From a bacterium (GTDB lineage Bacteria > Vulcanimicrobiota > Xenobia > Xenobiales > JADMJV01): a stretch of DNA of 61,690 bases. The translations under genes were made by a program, and so were the position numbers. Positions 8,921-16,977 of the stretch are shown here, one piece after another (the stretch's first letter is position 1; every line of letters starts with the position of its first letter). Location of the stretch: positions 1-61,690 of the forward strand of contig JAFEBA010000119.1 of assembly GCA_018266105.1 (NCBI GenBank), written 5' to 3'. The notes under the pieces are model-generated. The model ran no database searches. It saw nothing but the letters and a program-made list of their open reading frames with translations, and was not told the DNA's origin.

Positions 8921-9823
8921 ATGCGCGAAGTGAATTTAGGCTCCCTGGACTTGAACCTGCTGGTCCCCCTCAAAGCCTTGCTGGAGGAGGGCCACGTCAC
9001 CCAGGCGGCCGAGAAGGTGGGCCTGAGCCAGCCCGCCATGAGCAGGGCCCTGCAGCGTCTGCGAGTCATGTTTGGAGATCCTTTGCTGGTCAGAGGCAGC
9101 GGTGGCCGAATGACCAGAACGGCCCGAGGCAACGAACTGCTGAAGCCGCTTCTGGACGTTTTGCATGAAGTCAGTCATCTGATCGCCTCGCCCAGTGTGG
9201 ACCCAGCCGACATGCGAGGCGAAGTGGTGATTGCCTCTCGCGACTATGAGATGGCCGCCCTGATGCCCTCGATGATCGCGCGCGTCTCCAAGGAAGCCCC
9301 GGGACTGACCCTGAGCTTGCGGCCCCTGGTGGGAGACGACCTGTCTCCGCTGGAGGAAAATCGGGTCGACTTCGTGGTCGCCGGCACGGACCGTAGCCTG
9401 GCCACCCTGACCCGACGAACCCTGCTCCGCGAGACCTTTGTGTGCGTACTGGCCTCCGACCACGAGCTGGCCCAAGAGCCACTGACCCTGGAGAACTACC
9501 TGGCCATGAAACATTGTGTCGTTTCCTTCTCAGAGCCGCACACTCCGGGATTTGTGGATCGCTTTCTGGCCGAGCGCGGACAGAAGCGCAACATTCGCGT
9601 GCGGGTTCCCTACTTTCTGGCGGCCGCCCAAATCGTGGCCAACTCCGACCTGGTGGTCACCCTGCCCCGCCAGCTCGGTCTGCACCTTGAGCAACAGCAA
9701 AGCAACCTGAAGACACTTCCGTTGCCCGTGGAGGTGCCGCCCTTTTCCATTTTTCTCTACTGGCATATCCGCAACCAGCTCAATCCAATTCACAGCTGGC
9801 TGCGCGACCTTTTCTTCGCCTGA
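8921..9823 (+). CDS. LysR-type transcriptional regulator
   Basis: A 300-residue LTTR. The N-terminal winged helix (LDLNLLVPLKALLEEGHVTQ, then AAEKVGLSQPAMSRALQRLR) spans residues 6-60, and a periplasmic-binding-protein-like effector domain follows (about 90-300). The SLDLNLL start resembles the NodD/LinR subgroup. The ATG at 8921 is preferred over one at 8849 because homologues begin just before this helix. The gene is divergent from the monooxygenase and convergent (12 bp) with the pvcB-type oxygenase, so it lies in the centre of the isonitrile cluster and is its probable activator. PvcR of Pseudomonas is also a LysR protein, which is a supporting parallel. Confidence 0.9.
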   Translation: MREVNLGSLDLNLLVPLKALLEEGHVTQAAEKVGLSQPAMSRALQRLRVMFGDPLLVRGSGGRMTRTARGNELLKPLLDVLHEVSHLIASPSVDPADMRGEVVIASRDYEMAALMPSMIARVSKEAPGLTLSLRPLVGDDLSPLEENRVDFVVAGTDRSLATLTRRTLLRETFVCVLASDHELAQEPLTLENYLAMKHCVVSFSEPHTPGFVDRFLAERGQKRNIRVRVPYFLAAAQIVANSDLVVTLPRQLGLHLEQQQSNLKTLPLPVEVPPFSIFLYWHIRNQLNPIHSWLRDLFFA

Positions 9824-9835
9824 AGATTCGCTTCT

Positions 9836-10681
9836 TCAGGAGTGGGAAACCAATCGGGCATTGTCCCAAGGGGGGTTGCTCAACACGTGCACCCGCTGCA
9901 AATGACGCGGAGCCATACTCTCGAAGGCTTCCCGGCCATGCAGCAGCGAGAAGTTGTCCGCAATCACCACGTCACCGGTCTGCCAGGCGTGAGCGTAAAA
10001 GTTGCTGGGGGCATAGAGAGCCTCGTTCAGACTGCTAAAAAACTCTTCACGCTCGCCCTCAGAAAGGCCAAGGAACTCCAAATTGGGACGATTGAGAAAG
10101 GTCCCCTCGGCGCGGGGCGGTTCGTTGTAACGGATGACCTGATAGCCCCGCAGAGGGTGGGTATCGATGATGGGCGAGACCGTCAGGCTGTCGTAAAACT
10201 CCATCTTGCGCTGATACTTACCCGTGACCTTAGACCAAAGCGCGCGGGTTTGCTCGGAAGCGTTTTCTAACACGCGAACGGTATCTGAGAAAGTGGTTCG
10301 TCCACCCTGGCCTTGTTGCGGGGCCGAGACGCAGTGGAAGAGCTGAAACTCGGGGACCTGGGGGCGGTACATACCATCCCAATGGAGTGGAACGTAATTG
10401 TTGTCAAAGATATGGTCCTGAGCATCGGGACGTTCGATGAGTTCCAGCACCTTACCGAAAGGCCAGATGCTGATTTCACCCCAGCCCTCGCAGTAATCCG
10501 CGAAAGCCTGGCTGCTTTCAAAGGTGCCAAAACCCCTGAGCACGATCAGGCGCTCCTTCCACAGCTGCTGACGGAGCATTTCCACATCCAGCTCGCGGAT
10601 GTCTTGTTGAGGTTGTTGAGCTTCAATCAACAGGCCAAATGGCAGGTTGGGAGTGGTTTTCACCGGAGTGGGGCTGGTCAT
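9836..10681 (-). CDS. pvcB: PvcB/IsnB-like Fe(II)/2-oxoglutarate dioxygenase
   Basis: A 281-residue TauD/TfdA-fold oxygenase. The facial triad is visible as H100-W-D102 (LHWDGMY) and a distal histidine H248 in SLLHGREAF, followed by the 2-oxoglutarate-binding Arg in RHLQRVHV (R263). Length and motifs match the PvcB/IsnB group, which oxidatively decarboxylates or desaturates the isocyano acid made by the upstream synthase. AGGAG sits 7 bp before the ATG. It follows the isocyanide synthase by 27 bp on the same strand, as in pvcAB and isnAB operons. Assignment to PvcB rather than another TauD enzyme rests on that neighbour. Confidence 0.82.
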   Translation of the reverse strand: MTSPTPVKTTPNLPFGLLIEAQQPQQDIRELDVEMLRQQLWKERLIVLRGFGTFESSQAFADYCEGWGEISIWPFGKVLELIERPDAQDHIFDNNYVPLHWDGMYRPQVPEFQLFHCVSAPQQGQGGRTTFSDTVRVLENASEQTRALWSKVTGKYQRKMEFYDSLTVSPIIDTHPLRGYQVIRYNEPPRAEGTFLNRPNLEFLGLSEGEREEFFSSLNEALYAPSNFYAHAWQTGDVVIADNFSLLHGREAFESMAPRHLQRVHVLSNPPWDNARLVSHS

Positions 10682-10708
10682 GACGTGCTCCTATTCTTTC
10701 GCGAAGTT

Positions 10709-11752
10709 CTAGTGATTCACCAGAGTGAAGTGACTGGGGCGGCCATTGTCAACCACCAGCCGGGCGCCCAGCTCCTGCGCAGCCGAGCGGCGAGTGAGAA
10801 GAAAACGTCCCTTCTCCACCTCCAGGGCCACAGCATGCCAGGGAGTCATCCAGTTGTCGCCCTCGGCGGTCTCGATGAAGTGAATTCCCAGTTTGTTGGA
10901 GCCGCAACCATGCGGATGAATGGAGAGACGGACGGCCTCGGGAAAGCAGTGCTCCACCAGGCTGCTCCAGGCCTGACTGTGCTGGATCACCTGGTAAGCT
11001 CGCACACGCGATTCCTTTTGAATGGCATTGCGACTCAGGGTCTGACCGGGGAAGGTTGCGTCCTCCACCAGAAAGCGAGTGATTCCGCAGTAGAGGCGAT
11101 GCAGTTCGCGGTCCTGGTCAGTAGCCTCCAGACCTCTGGCGGCCCGGCCAACCGCCGAGCGAAACACCTCGAGCGACTGCCCGAAATTCTCCATCATCTG
11201 AGCTCGCATTTCGTCGAAGCCAGAACCTTCGTAGAGTTCTTCCAGATTGAAGGTGGAAATCTTATCCAATCCCATCTGCGCAATCATCTGGCGCAGTTCG
11301 TCGCGATAGGCGGTCACATTCTCGTCGCTCATGCCCACCACCGTGCTGAACACCCGACCATCCGAGGCCAGAATGACCCGGGCACCGGGCTGGTAGATAC
11401 GGCCAATCCGCTCGCAAAGCTGCTGCAGGAAGATCAGCGCGCGGCGTTCCGCCATATCCGGCAAGATTCCCAGCACCTTGGCCAGGTTGGGAGATTTGCC
11501 AGGAAAAGCTGGCAGCACAAAAGTGATCGGCTCACCCTTCTCGATGCTGGCGGCAATCTTGGGCAGGTGCGACCCCGCGCAGGCGGGGCAAGGAGCCTCG
11601 GCGGTGCAGCTGTGGCTGCCGGCCACGCGACGGCACTGCATCACTTCCCTCAAGACCGCCAGAGCCGTCTCCGAGGTGGTGGAGGTGCGCTGATAGGCAA
11701 CGGCCAGTTTATCGAGGATCTGCTGATTGAGGGATACTGCTTGCACGTTCAT
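10709..11752 (-). CDS. pvcA: Isocyanide synthase, PvcA/IsnA (DIT1_PvcA) family
   Basis: A 347-residue protein carrying the hallmark stretch of the Dit1/PvcA family: FVLPAFPGKSPNLAKVLG (residues 78-95), LPDMAE, then PGARVILASDGRVFSTVVG (122-140). PvcA/IsnA enzymes convert the alpha-amino group of tyrosine or tryptophan into an isocyanide using ribulose-5-phosphate as carbon donor. The start MNVQAVS is chosen because AGGTG lies 8 bp upstream; an ATG 75 bp further upstream would translate the promoter. The N-terminal region has a Cys cluster (C40, C49, C55, C58). It is first gene of an operon with the pvcB-type oxygenase. The amino-acid substrate cannot be read from the sequence. Confidence 0.9.
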   Translation of the reverse strand: MNVQAVSLNQQILDKLAVAYQRTSTTSETALAVLREVMQCRRVAGSHSCTAEAPCPACAGSHLPKIAASIEKGEPITFVLPAFPGKSPNLAKVLGILPDMAERRALIFLQQLCERIGRIYQPGARVILASDGRVFSTVVGMSDENVTAYRDELRQMIAQMGLDKISTFNLEELYEGSGFDEMRAQMMENFGQSLEVFRSAVGRAARGLEATDQDRELHRLYCGITRFLVEDATFPGQTLSRNAIQKESRVRAYQVIQHSQAWSSLVEHCFPEAVRLSIHPHGCGSNKLGIHFIETAEGDNWMTPWHAVALEVEKGRFLLTRRSAAQELGARLVVDNGRPSHFTLVNH

Positions 11753-11805
11753 TGCCACACCTGTTCTTGAATTTCGCCCCGGCTCACGTCCGGCGCCGTG
11801 GGCAC

Positions 11806-11876
11806 ATCCTAGATCGCAGTCCACCATCTGTCCAATGCATAATCATAATCACGGATATGCATCCAAAGCATAATCA
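11806..11876 (-). promoter_or_regulatory. pvcA promoter with tandem operator
   Basis: On the minus strand, TTGGAC (11830-11835) and TAGGAT (11806-11811) are separated by 18 bp, 53 bp before the pvcA start. TCCAATGCATAATCA (11831-11845) recurs with one mismatch as TCCAAAGCATAATCA (11862-11876). The offset is 31 bp, or three helical turns, so two regulator dimers could bind on one face. The 12-mer TGTCCAATGCAT is shared with the MFS promoter. Confidence 0.6.
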
Positions 11877-12005
11877 AAGAAATAATCCCAGCCTCAAATC
11901 CACACGATGTCAACTGCTCCCGCGACCGAGGATTTCTCTCCAGTCAGGTCAAACGCCCAGTGCAGACCATGGTTATCGAACCTCTGAAACGATTCGCCCG
12001 TTAGC

Positions 12006-13841
12006 ATGAGCTTCTCGCAGGACCCACCCGGCGATATCTCAGACTTACTCGTTTTGGTCGTGGACAAGGACCCCAAAGAGCGCCGGCGCTTGCTCCAGGC
12101 TCTAGACAGCCTGGGGATTCTGGGCCCCAAAGAAGTGGATGACCAGTTCGAAGCCCTGGTAGCCGCAACAACGATTCCCTTCGACATGGTGGTCTACGGA
12201 ATGAGCGTTGAGAACGGTGAGCCTCGCTTCACGGGCGATATGAGCATGATTGCCGAGTCTGTCTCCTCGGTTGTGCTCACAGGCCCTCTCAATCCCGCTC
12301 TGGTGGAATTTTTGACGCCCAAGGGTCAAAAAACCGGCTATCCTCTGGTTCTGGGCCAGGAACCAACCCAGTCCGTCGCCGCCCCGGAGTTTTCCAGTTC
12401 AAGCGGACTGCGTGTGCTCAAGGGCGGACTGCCCGTCCCAACCGTGGACGACCTGCTGGGCGCCCTGGAGCGACGAGAAGTTTCACTGATGTATGAGCCG
12501 CTGGTCTCGCCCCGAAACGGCGACCTGCCCGCCGCCCAGGTCAGTTTGCGTTGGATCCACTCGGAGTTCGGATTGCAGTTATCCTCAGCCCTGCAGCAAG
12601 CGGCCAGCACTCTGGAGGCGCAAGAGAGCCTCGCCCTCTATCTGTTCGAGCGCGCTCTGGAGGCTCAAGTCCGGCTCCGCAAAGAGGGTTTGGAACTGGA
12701 TCTGCACCTCAACCTTGGCGCGGCTTATTTGCAACAACGCGGTGCCGCCAATCAATTGCTCGGCGCCTTTCTGGATTACTCCAGTAAAGCCCCTCCCGCC
12801 CTGGTCCTGGACGTGGAAGAGGCCAGCCTGTTGGGCGACTTTAAGAACGTCGAGTCCAACCTCAATCGCATGAGCTCCAAGGGCTTTGCATTTGCCCTGG
12901 CCAGCTACGCCGCCTCAGCCAGCCCCGAACAAATAAGGCAGTTGCCCCTCTCCTTCGTCAAAGTGAACCCGGCCCGGCTCATGCGTGGCCCTGAGCAAGA
13001 GCGTCTGCCCGAAATCGTGAGCACCTGTCAGGCTCTAGCCGCAGAATTGAAGCTGACTCTGGTGGTCCAGGGGGTTCACCGCGGAGCAGAATGGGACTTT
13101 CTGGGCCATCTCGGCTGCGATCTGGCCCAAGGCCGATTCATCACCCAGGCTCTTGAGGAACGCGCTTTCTTGGATTGGGTGGAACTCCGCCGCAAGGAGG
13201 AAAGCCAGCCCGAAACCCCAGCCAAACCAGCCGAGGCCCTGAACTTCGTGCTGTTCACCTACATTCTCTCCGTCACTCAGGACCTGGGCATCTCATGGTC
13301 TCGCTCAATCCGGCTGATCAAAGCTCATAACCCCAAGGCGCAGCTCTTCCTGGACGAAATTGAGCGGGATCTGCAAGAAGGCCAGACGCTCTCCTCGGCC
13401 TTGCGCAAACATCCTTATCTTTTTTCCGCCGAGGTGGTCGAGCAGATCGAGAGCGGCGAGGAATTTTCCCGTCTGCCCAAGGTCTTGCGCCGACTCTACG
13501 AGCGCTCTCTGTCCAGGGAGCTGGTCTCAGGTTGCCTGGAAGTCCCCCCCTCGAGCATCTCCCTCGCCTTGGAAGATACAGCTGATCTGATGGACACGGG
13601 CGTGCCTCTCACAATAGCCCTGCGTCAAGCCATCACGGGCTGTGATTCGCAAGCCGTTCGCGTGGGGCTTCAGGAAATGCTGGCCCAACTTGAGTCAGAA
13701 GGCGAAGACAATCTCGGCAGCCTGCATTACCCCCCCCAGGTCTTTTCCCGTCTGGCCGCTGCCTTTATGGACGTAGGCCAGTTGTGCGGTCAGCTCCCGG
13801 CTGCCTTGCGGGACCTGGCCGTATTGCTAACGGCCGTTTGA
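12006..13841 (+). CDS. Pseudo-receiver / degenerate EAL / GspF-like fusion protein
   Basis: A 611-residue soluble protein with three recognisable parts. Residues about 10-130 resemble a receiver domain, but the phosphoacceptor position reads FDMVVYG, with no Asp. Residues about 155-385 align with EAL phosphodiesterases (YEPLVSPRNGDLP, LHLNLGAAYLQ, a final GCDLAQGRFI), but the EAL triplet and the DDFG metal site are lost, so no c-di-GMP hydrolysis is expected. Residues about 405-611 contain two consecutive segments with the pattern of type II secretion F domains (DLQEGQTLSSALRKHPYLF, and DTGVPLTIALRQA followed later by GQLCGQLPAAL), without the transmembrane helices of GspF/PilC. It may be a c-di-GMP-sensing scaffold for the pilus or secretion machine encoded downstream; that is inference. 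Confidence 0.7.
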   Translation: MSFSQDPPGDISDLLVLVVDKDPKERRRLLQALDSLGILGPKEVDDQFEALVAATTIPFDMVVYGMSVENGEPRFTGDMSMIAESVSSVVLTGPLNPALVEFLTPKGQKTGYPLVLGQEPTQSVAAPEFSSSSGLRVLKGGLPVPTVDDLLGALERREVSLMYEPLVSPRNGDLPAAQVSLRWIHSEFGLQLSSALQQAASTLEAQESLALYLFERALEAQVRLRKEGLELDLHLNLGAAYLQQRGAANQLLGAFLDYSSKAPPALVLDVEEASLLGDFKNVESNLNRMSSKGFAFALASYAASASPEQIRQLPLSFVKVNPARLMRGPEQERLPEIVSTCQALAAELKLTLVVQGVHRGAEWDFLGHLGCDLAQGRFITQALEERAFLDWVELRRKEESQPETPAKPAEALNFVLFTYILSVTQDLGISWSRSIRLIKAHNPKAQLFLDEIERDLQEGQTLSSALRKHPYLFSAEVVEQIESGEEFSRLPKVLRRLYERSLSRELVSGCLEVPPSSISLALEDTADLMDTGVPLTIALRQAITGCDSQAVRVGLQEMLAQLESEGEDNLGSLHYPPQVFSRLAAAFMDVGQLCGQLPAALRDLAVLLTAV

Positions 13842-14054
13842 CCCGCCGCGCAAACCCGGGCCATCAATGACGATCAGCTGGCCCTCACCTGCCAGCAAAG
13901 TTACCTTGTTGTAAACAAATCGTAAGCACCCTGGTCGTTTGATTTTACCTGGTTAACAAACTCGGAACCAAAGCAACGTTCTGGTTCATAACCTGGTCTG
14001 CTTACAATGGGTCAAAGCCCGTAGGAAACGGGAGTTGAGCTCGAGGAGTGACCT

Positions 14055-15530
14055 GTGAAAATTGAACGCCCCCAAATTGATGCCCGCAACTGTCTGAACT
14101 TCAGCCAGGTCAAAAAATCCCCATCCTTGCAAGGGGAGCACTTGAAACCGCTTTTGGACGGACTGGACGGCAAGCCGGTCGGCGAGGCCCTTGAGAGTGT
14201 CAGTAAAGTCTCTTTGGAACGAACATTTCGCAGCCGATCCTCTGCCGCCTGCCGTGATCGCTGGGGAATAGCGGCCGCCACAGCTACGGGAGGTGCTGTG
14301 TGGATGGCTCTGACGGCCCAGCCTCTGGGGGCCGCCGCCTTGGGCCTGGCGGCCACCGCAGCGGCGTGTCTGGGCTTTCATCAACACTCTCAAGCGAAAA
14401 AATACGAAGGTCTGGCCCAACAAGCCGACGAGACGCACCAGGCCATGATTGAAGCGGCGGACGATTATGCTGCGACCTTGGTGAGTGAAGGCCCACGATC
14501 GGACCAATATACCGACAGGCGCTACTTTACCAATGACCTGATTCGCCAGGTAGCCACCGTGCACTCGCGGGAGTCGGGTGAAACTCTGCGGACTCAAATC
14601 GAGCTGGGCGGCCCTAACCCCCGGCGACTGGAGGCCAATATTGCCCAAAATACGGTTGCGGTTCGTTCTGCTCAGGGGGACCAGACTTTCGATGGCCACC
14701 TCGAACTGAAAGGGTCAAGTTTCGAGATTTTCACACACGGGCGGGCTGCCTACACCGAGGGGCCGATTTCACAGATCATTTGTCCGGACGGCAGCAGCCA
14801 TATTCACACATACCAGGCCAAAAACATCTGCGTGGGGTTCTCCACTGAGACTGCAGCCGCCACGGGGAAGCCATTCAAGGAATCCATCATCGTGTGGGAC
14901 AATGGCCAGTTGGGACGGATGGATCACGGGAGGCTTTTTGTAGCCTCCCCGGTCGTTCCTTTCCAGGACCTGACCCCAATGCCCGTGATGCCCGAGGGCG
15001 TGATCCCGGAGCCTGTCTGGGAGGATAGCCCCCGTCGAACTTACGAGACGGCTTTGCCCACCTCGTTGGGAATTGGGACCTTTAATTCGGTTGAAGATCC
15101 GAAGTTCACCGTGCGCACGCTGGAGACGCCTTTCGGACCTGGCTTCACCGTGACCGGCGACCGCAAACTGGGAACCACTCGCGCCACTGCCGCCGATGGA
15201 ACCACGCTCGATATCCAGGGCAGTCTGATTGACAATCCAGGCTCTTATCGTCTGCAGACCCAGCATCCTTTGGGAGTGCTCGAACAATCGCTACTGCCAG
15301 GCGAGGTGTTAATGCACCTGAAAGACGGAGACCGCACCGTCGTCCTGCAGCACAAGTCGGGTGAACCACCCGCCGCCAATGAACACCGGGAAGAAGACTT
15401 CCTGAGCGCGGGCAACCCTTTGCCGATCCGCCTGGATGACCAGGGCGTTTACCAGATAAAAGAGAGGGACGGGTCAACCACCGACATCAAACCCCTGATG
15501 CCTTTAGACTTCCTGGAACGCAAAGCTTAA
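14055..15530 (+). CDS. Hypothetical protein with central hydrophobic hairpin
   Basis: A 491-residue protein starting at GTG, with GAGGAG 8 bp upstream. Residues about 75-105 form an Ala/Gly-rich hydrophobic hairpin (WGIAAATATGGAVWMAL), which suggests membrane association. The remainder is beta-rich and polar with no recognised catalytic motif. A 213-bp AT-richer leader precedes it. No family is recognised. It stands between the EAL/GspF-like protein and a small membrane protein on the other strand. Confidence 0.55.
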   Translation: MKIERPQIDARNCLNFSQVKKSPSLQGEHLKPLLDGLDGKPVGEALESVSKVSLERTFRSRSSAACRDRWGIAAATATGGAVWMALTAQPLGAAALGLAATAAACLGFHQHSQAKKYEGLAQQADETHQAMIEAADDYAATLVSEGPRSDQYTDRRYFTNDLIRQVATVHSRESGETLRTQIELGGPNPRRLEANIAQNTVAVRSAQGDQTFDGHLELKGSSFEIFTHGRAAYTEGPISQIICPDGSSHIHTYQAKNICVGFSTETAAATGKPFKESIIVWDNGQLGRMDHGRLFVASPVVPFQDLTPMPVMPEGVIPEPVWEDSPRRTYETALPTSLGIGTFNSVEDPKFTVRTLETPFGPGFTVTGDRKLGTTRATAADGTTLDIQGSLIDNPGSYRLQTQHPLGVLEQSLLPGEVLMHLKDGDRTVVLQHKSGEPPAANEHREEDFLSAGNPLPIRLDDQGVYQIKERDGSTTDIKPLMPLDFLERKA

Positions 15531-15596
15531 ACCGCGGCCTATTGCTTCGTCTCAATTCCTTCCGCCCGGGACTTCCAACCCGGGGAGCGGACCAGG

Positions 15597-15953
15597 TTAA
15601 CGCCGAGCGAGCGCCTGCCAGGTCGGCACCGCAATCCAGAGAGATTGGGCACTCAAGAGATGCAGAATACTGTTCCACTTTGACCAATCCCCAGCCAGAG
15701 TGCCAGCGCGCATGAAGTTGGCCATAATCAAAGCCATGACCAGACACCCCGCCGGGCTTTTCAGAGATTGGGTGGTGTCATTCCGGTCCAACTGGCTACC
15801 CAGGATAACCGTGGGCAAATTGAGCCCGATAAACAAATACATCGTGTCGAAGCCGACGCGCGCGCCCTCGTCGCCATGCATCAGCGCCAGTCCCGTAACC
15901 AGTTGGAGAAGCAACAAAAAGAGGCAGTAAAAGGACATCAGCGAGTAGCTCAT
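15597..15953 (-). CDS. Small integral membrane protein, unknown
   Basis: A 118-residue protein with three to four hydrophobic helices: near the N-terminus (SFYCLFLLLLQLVTGLAL), around 40-55, 68-82, and a weaker C-terminal one. A GGAAGAGGAAG purine tract lies 7 bp before the ATG. No family is recognised. Confidence 0.55.
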   Translation of the reverse strand: MSYSLMSFYCLFLLLLQLVTGLALMHGDEGARVGFDTMYLFIGLNLPTVILGSQLDRNDTTQSLKSPAGCLVMALIMANFMRAGTLAGDWSKWNSILHLLSAQSLWIAVPTWQALARR

Positions 15954-16016
15954 GACGTCATCTTCCTCTTCCGACTTCAGCCGGTCCAGTACAAAAGTCC
16001 GTCAGCAGCCTTTCCA

Positions 16017-16736
16017 CTAGCCTTCCATGTCCAGCAAAAACTCCAGCTCCTCACGGCGCTCCAGCGCCTGGCCCAAAGTGTCCTGGCCGGGCCCCTGGTT
16101 GGCCTCGTCCACCCCGTCTTGCTGGGCCGCCAGAGACATTTGAACGCGCAGATTCTTGGCCGCCTCCGGGCTCATCTTGCCAGTGTGGACCATATCGTAG
16201 AGCTTCCCCGCCAGCGCCGCGTCGCGCTGGGAGACGGGGTCGTTGGACTGCAGCGTGGGATGAAAATCTCCGTCGCGGAAAGCTTTTAGCTTCTGCTGCA
16301 ACTGATTGCGGCGCGAAGCCAGGTCAGCCCGTTCTTCCGACGTGAGCACCCCGTCCGCCGAATATTTGGCCAGGGCCCTGGCCAACTGGTTCTGCTCGGC
16401 GCTGATGGCAATGAACTCCTCGCGATTGAGCCCCTTCCCGATCTCGCGCAGTTCCAATGAATCGCAGGCCTCCATGGACTTGGCGATTCTGCCGTGGAAC
16501 TGCTGGCTGTCCTGGCGCTGCTGCCCCTGCATCTGCATCTGCTGTTGTCGCTGTTGCCAGGCCGCCTGCATTTGCTGGCACTGCTGGGCGAAAACGGCCT
16601 GATAGTCACCCTGCCCGTAGCTGCCCATATAGCTGTCGTAGCCACCACCGCCGCCACCATAATAGACGGGGGCCGAGTAGCCTCCAGCATAGACAGGTCC
16701 CGCGTAGACCGGGTAATTGTAGCCATAAATCTGCAT
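16017..16736 (-). CDS. Tyr/Gly- and Gln-rich protein, REEF/RDGDF paralog A
   Basis: A 239-residue protein. The N-terminus (1-50) is Tyr/Gly/Pro-rich with a run of six Gly, a Gln/Met-rich linker follows (about 50-80), and then a helical domain. The helical domain carries REEFIAI, SADGVLTSEERADL and FRDGDFHP, matched by REEFLDL, SDGISPEEQ and YRDGDFKP in the protein at 27523-28101, so the two are paralogs. The DGVLTSEE piece looks like a degenerate EF-hand-type loop. The start is preceded by GAGGAGACGAGACA. The upstream element at 16814-16840 is shared with the other paralog. There is no signal peptide, and the function is unknown. Confidence 0.7.
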   Translation of the reverse strand: MQIYGYNYPVYAGPVYAGGYSAPVYYGGGGGGYDSYMGSYGQGDYQAVFAQQCQQMQAAWQQRQQQMQMQGQQRQDSQQFHGRIAKSMEACDSLELREIGKGLNREEFIAISAEQNQLARALAKYSADGVLTSEERADLASRRNQLQQKLKAFRDGDFHPTLQSNDPVSQRDAALAGKLYDMVHTGKMSPEAAKNLRVQMSLAAQQDGVDEANQGPGQDTLGQALERREELEFLLDMEG

Positions 16737-16813
16737 TGTCTCGTCTCCTCTGGAGGTAGTTTGGGGCGAGGCCGCTGAGGCCTGAACTCAGAGTAGGCGA
16801 GTCGTCTGGCGAG

Positions 16814-16840
16814 CTTTAAGAAAGCCGAGCTGCAGATGTT
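16814..16840 (-). promoter_or_regulatory. Shared bipartite element AACAT-N11-CTTTCTTAAAG
   Basis: On the minus strand, AACAT (16836-16840), 11 bp, then CTTTCTTAAAG (16814-16824), 77 bp before the paralog A start. It is divergent from a second copy at 16897-16923 in the same intergenic region. A third copy precedes paralog B. The second half is a near-palindrome, CTTT-N3-AAAG. Confidence 0.5.
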
Positions 16841-16896
16841 ACGAGAGTGTGAAATTCTCGCCCCGGGCCCCGGCAACCAAAGATTAACAGTCTGGC

Positions 16897-16923
16897 AACA
16901 TTCCCAACGGCCCTTTCTTAAAG
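16897..16923 (+). promoter_or_regulatory. Shared bipartite element, divergent copy
   Basis: AACAT (16897-16901), 11 bp, then CTTTCTTAAAG (16913-16923), 54 bp before the ATG at 16978, which has AAGGAGG 9 bp upstream. Both halves and the spacing are identical to the copy at 16814-16840 on the other strand. Confidence 0.5.
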
Positions 16924-16977
16924 TCGCGCAAACCGACCGACTAGTCTTAGGCCATCCAAGCAAGGAGGCCTGACACC

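Noticed and set aside
10313..11770. Long plus-strand open frame (485 codons) across pvcB and pvcA
   Set aside because: Antisense shadow caused by high GC; no ribosome site or family motif, and both minus-strand genes have clear catalytic signatures.
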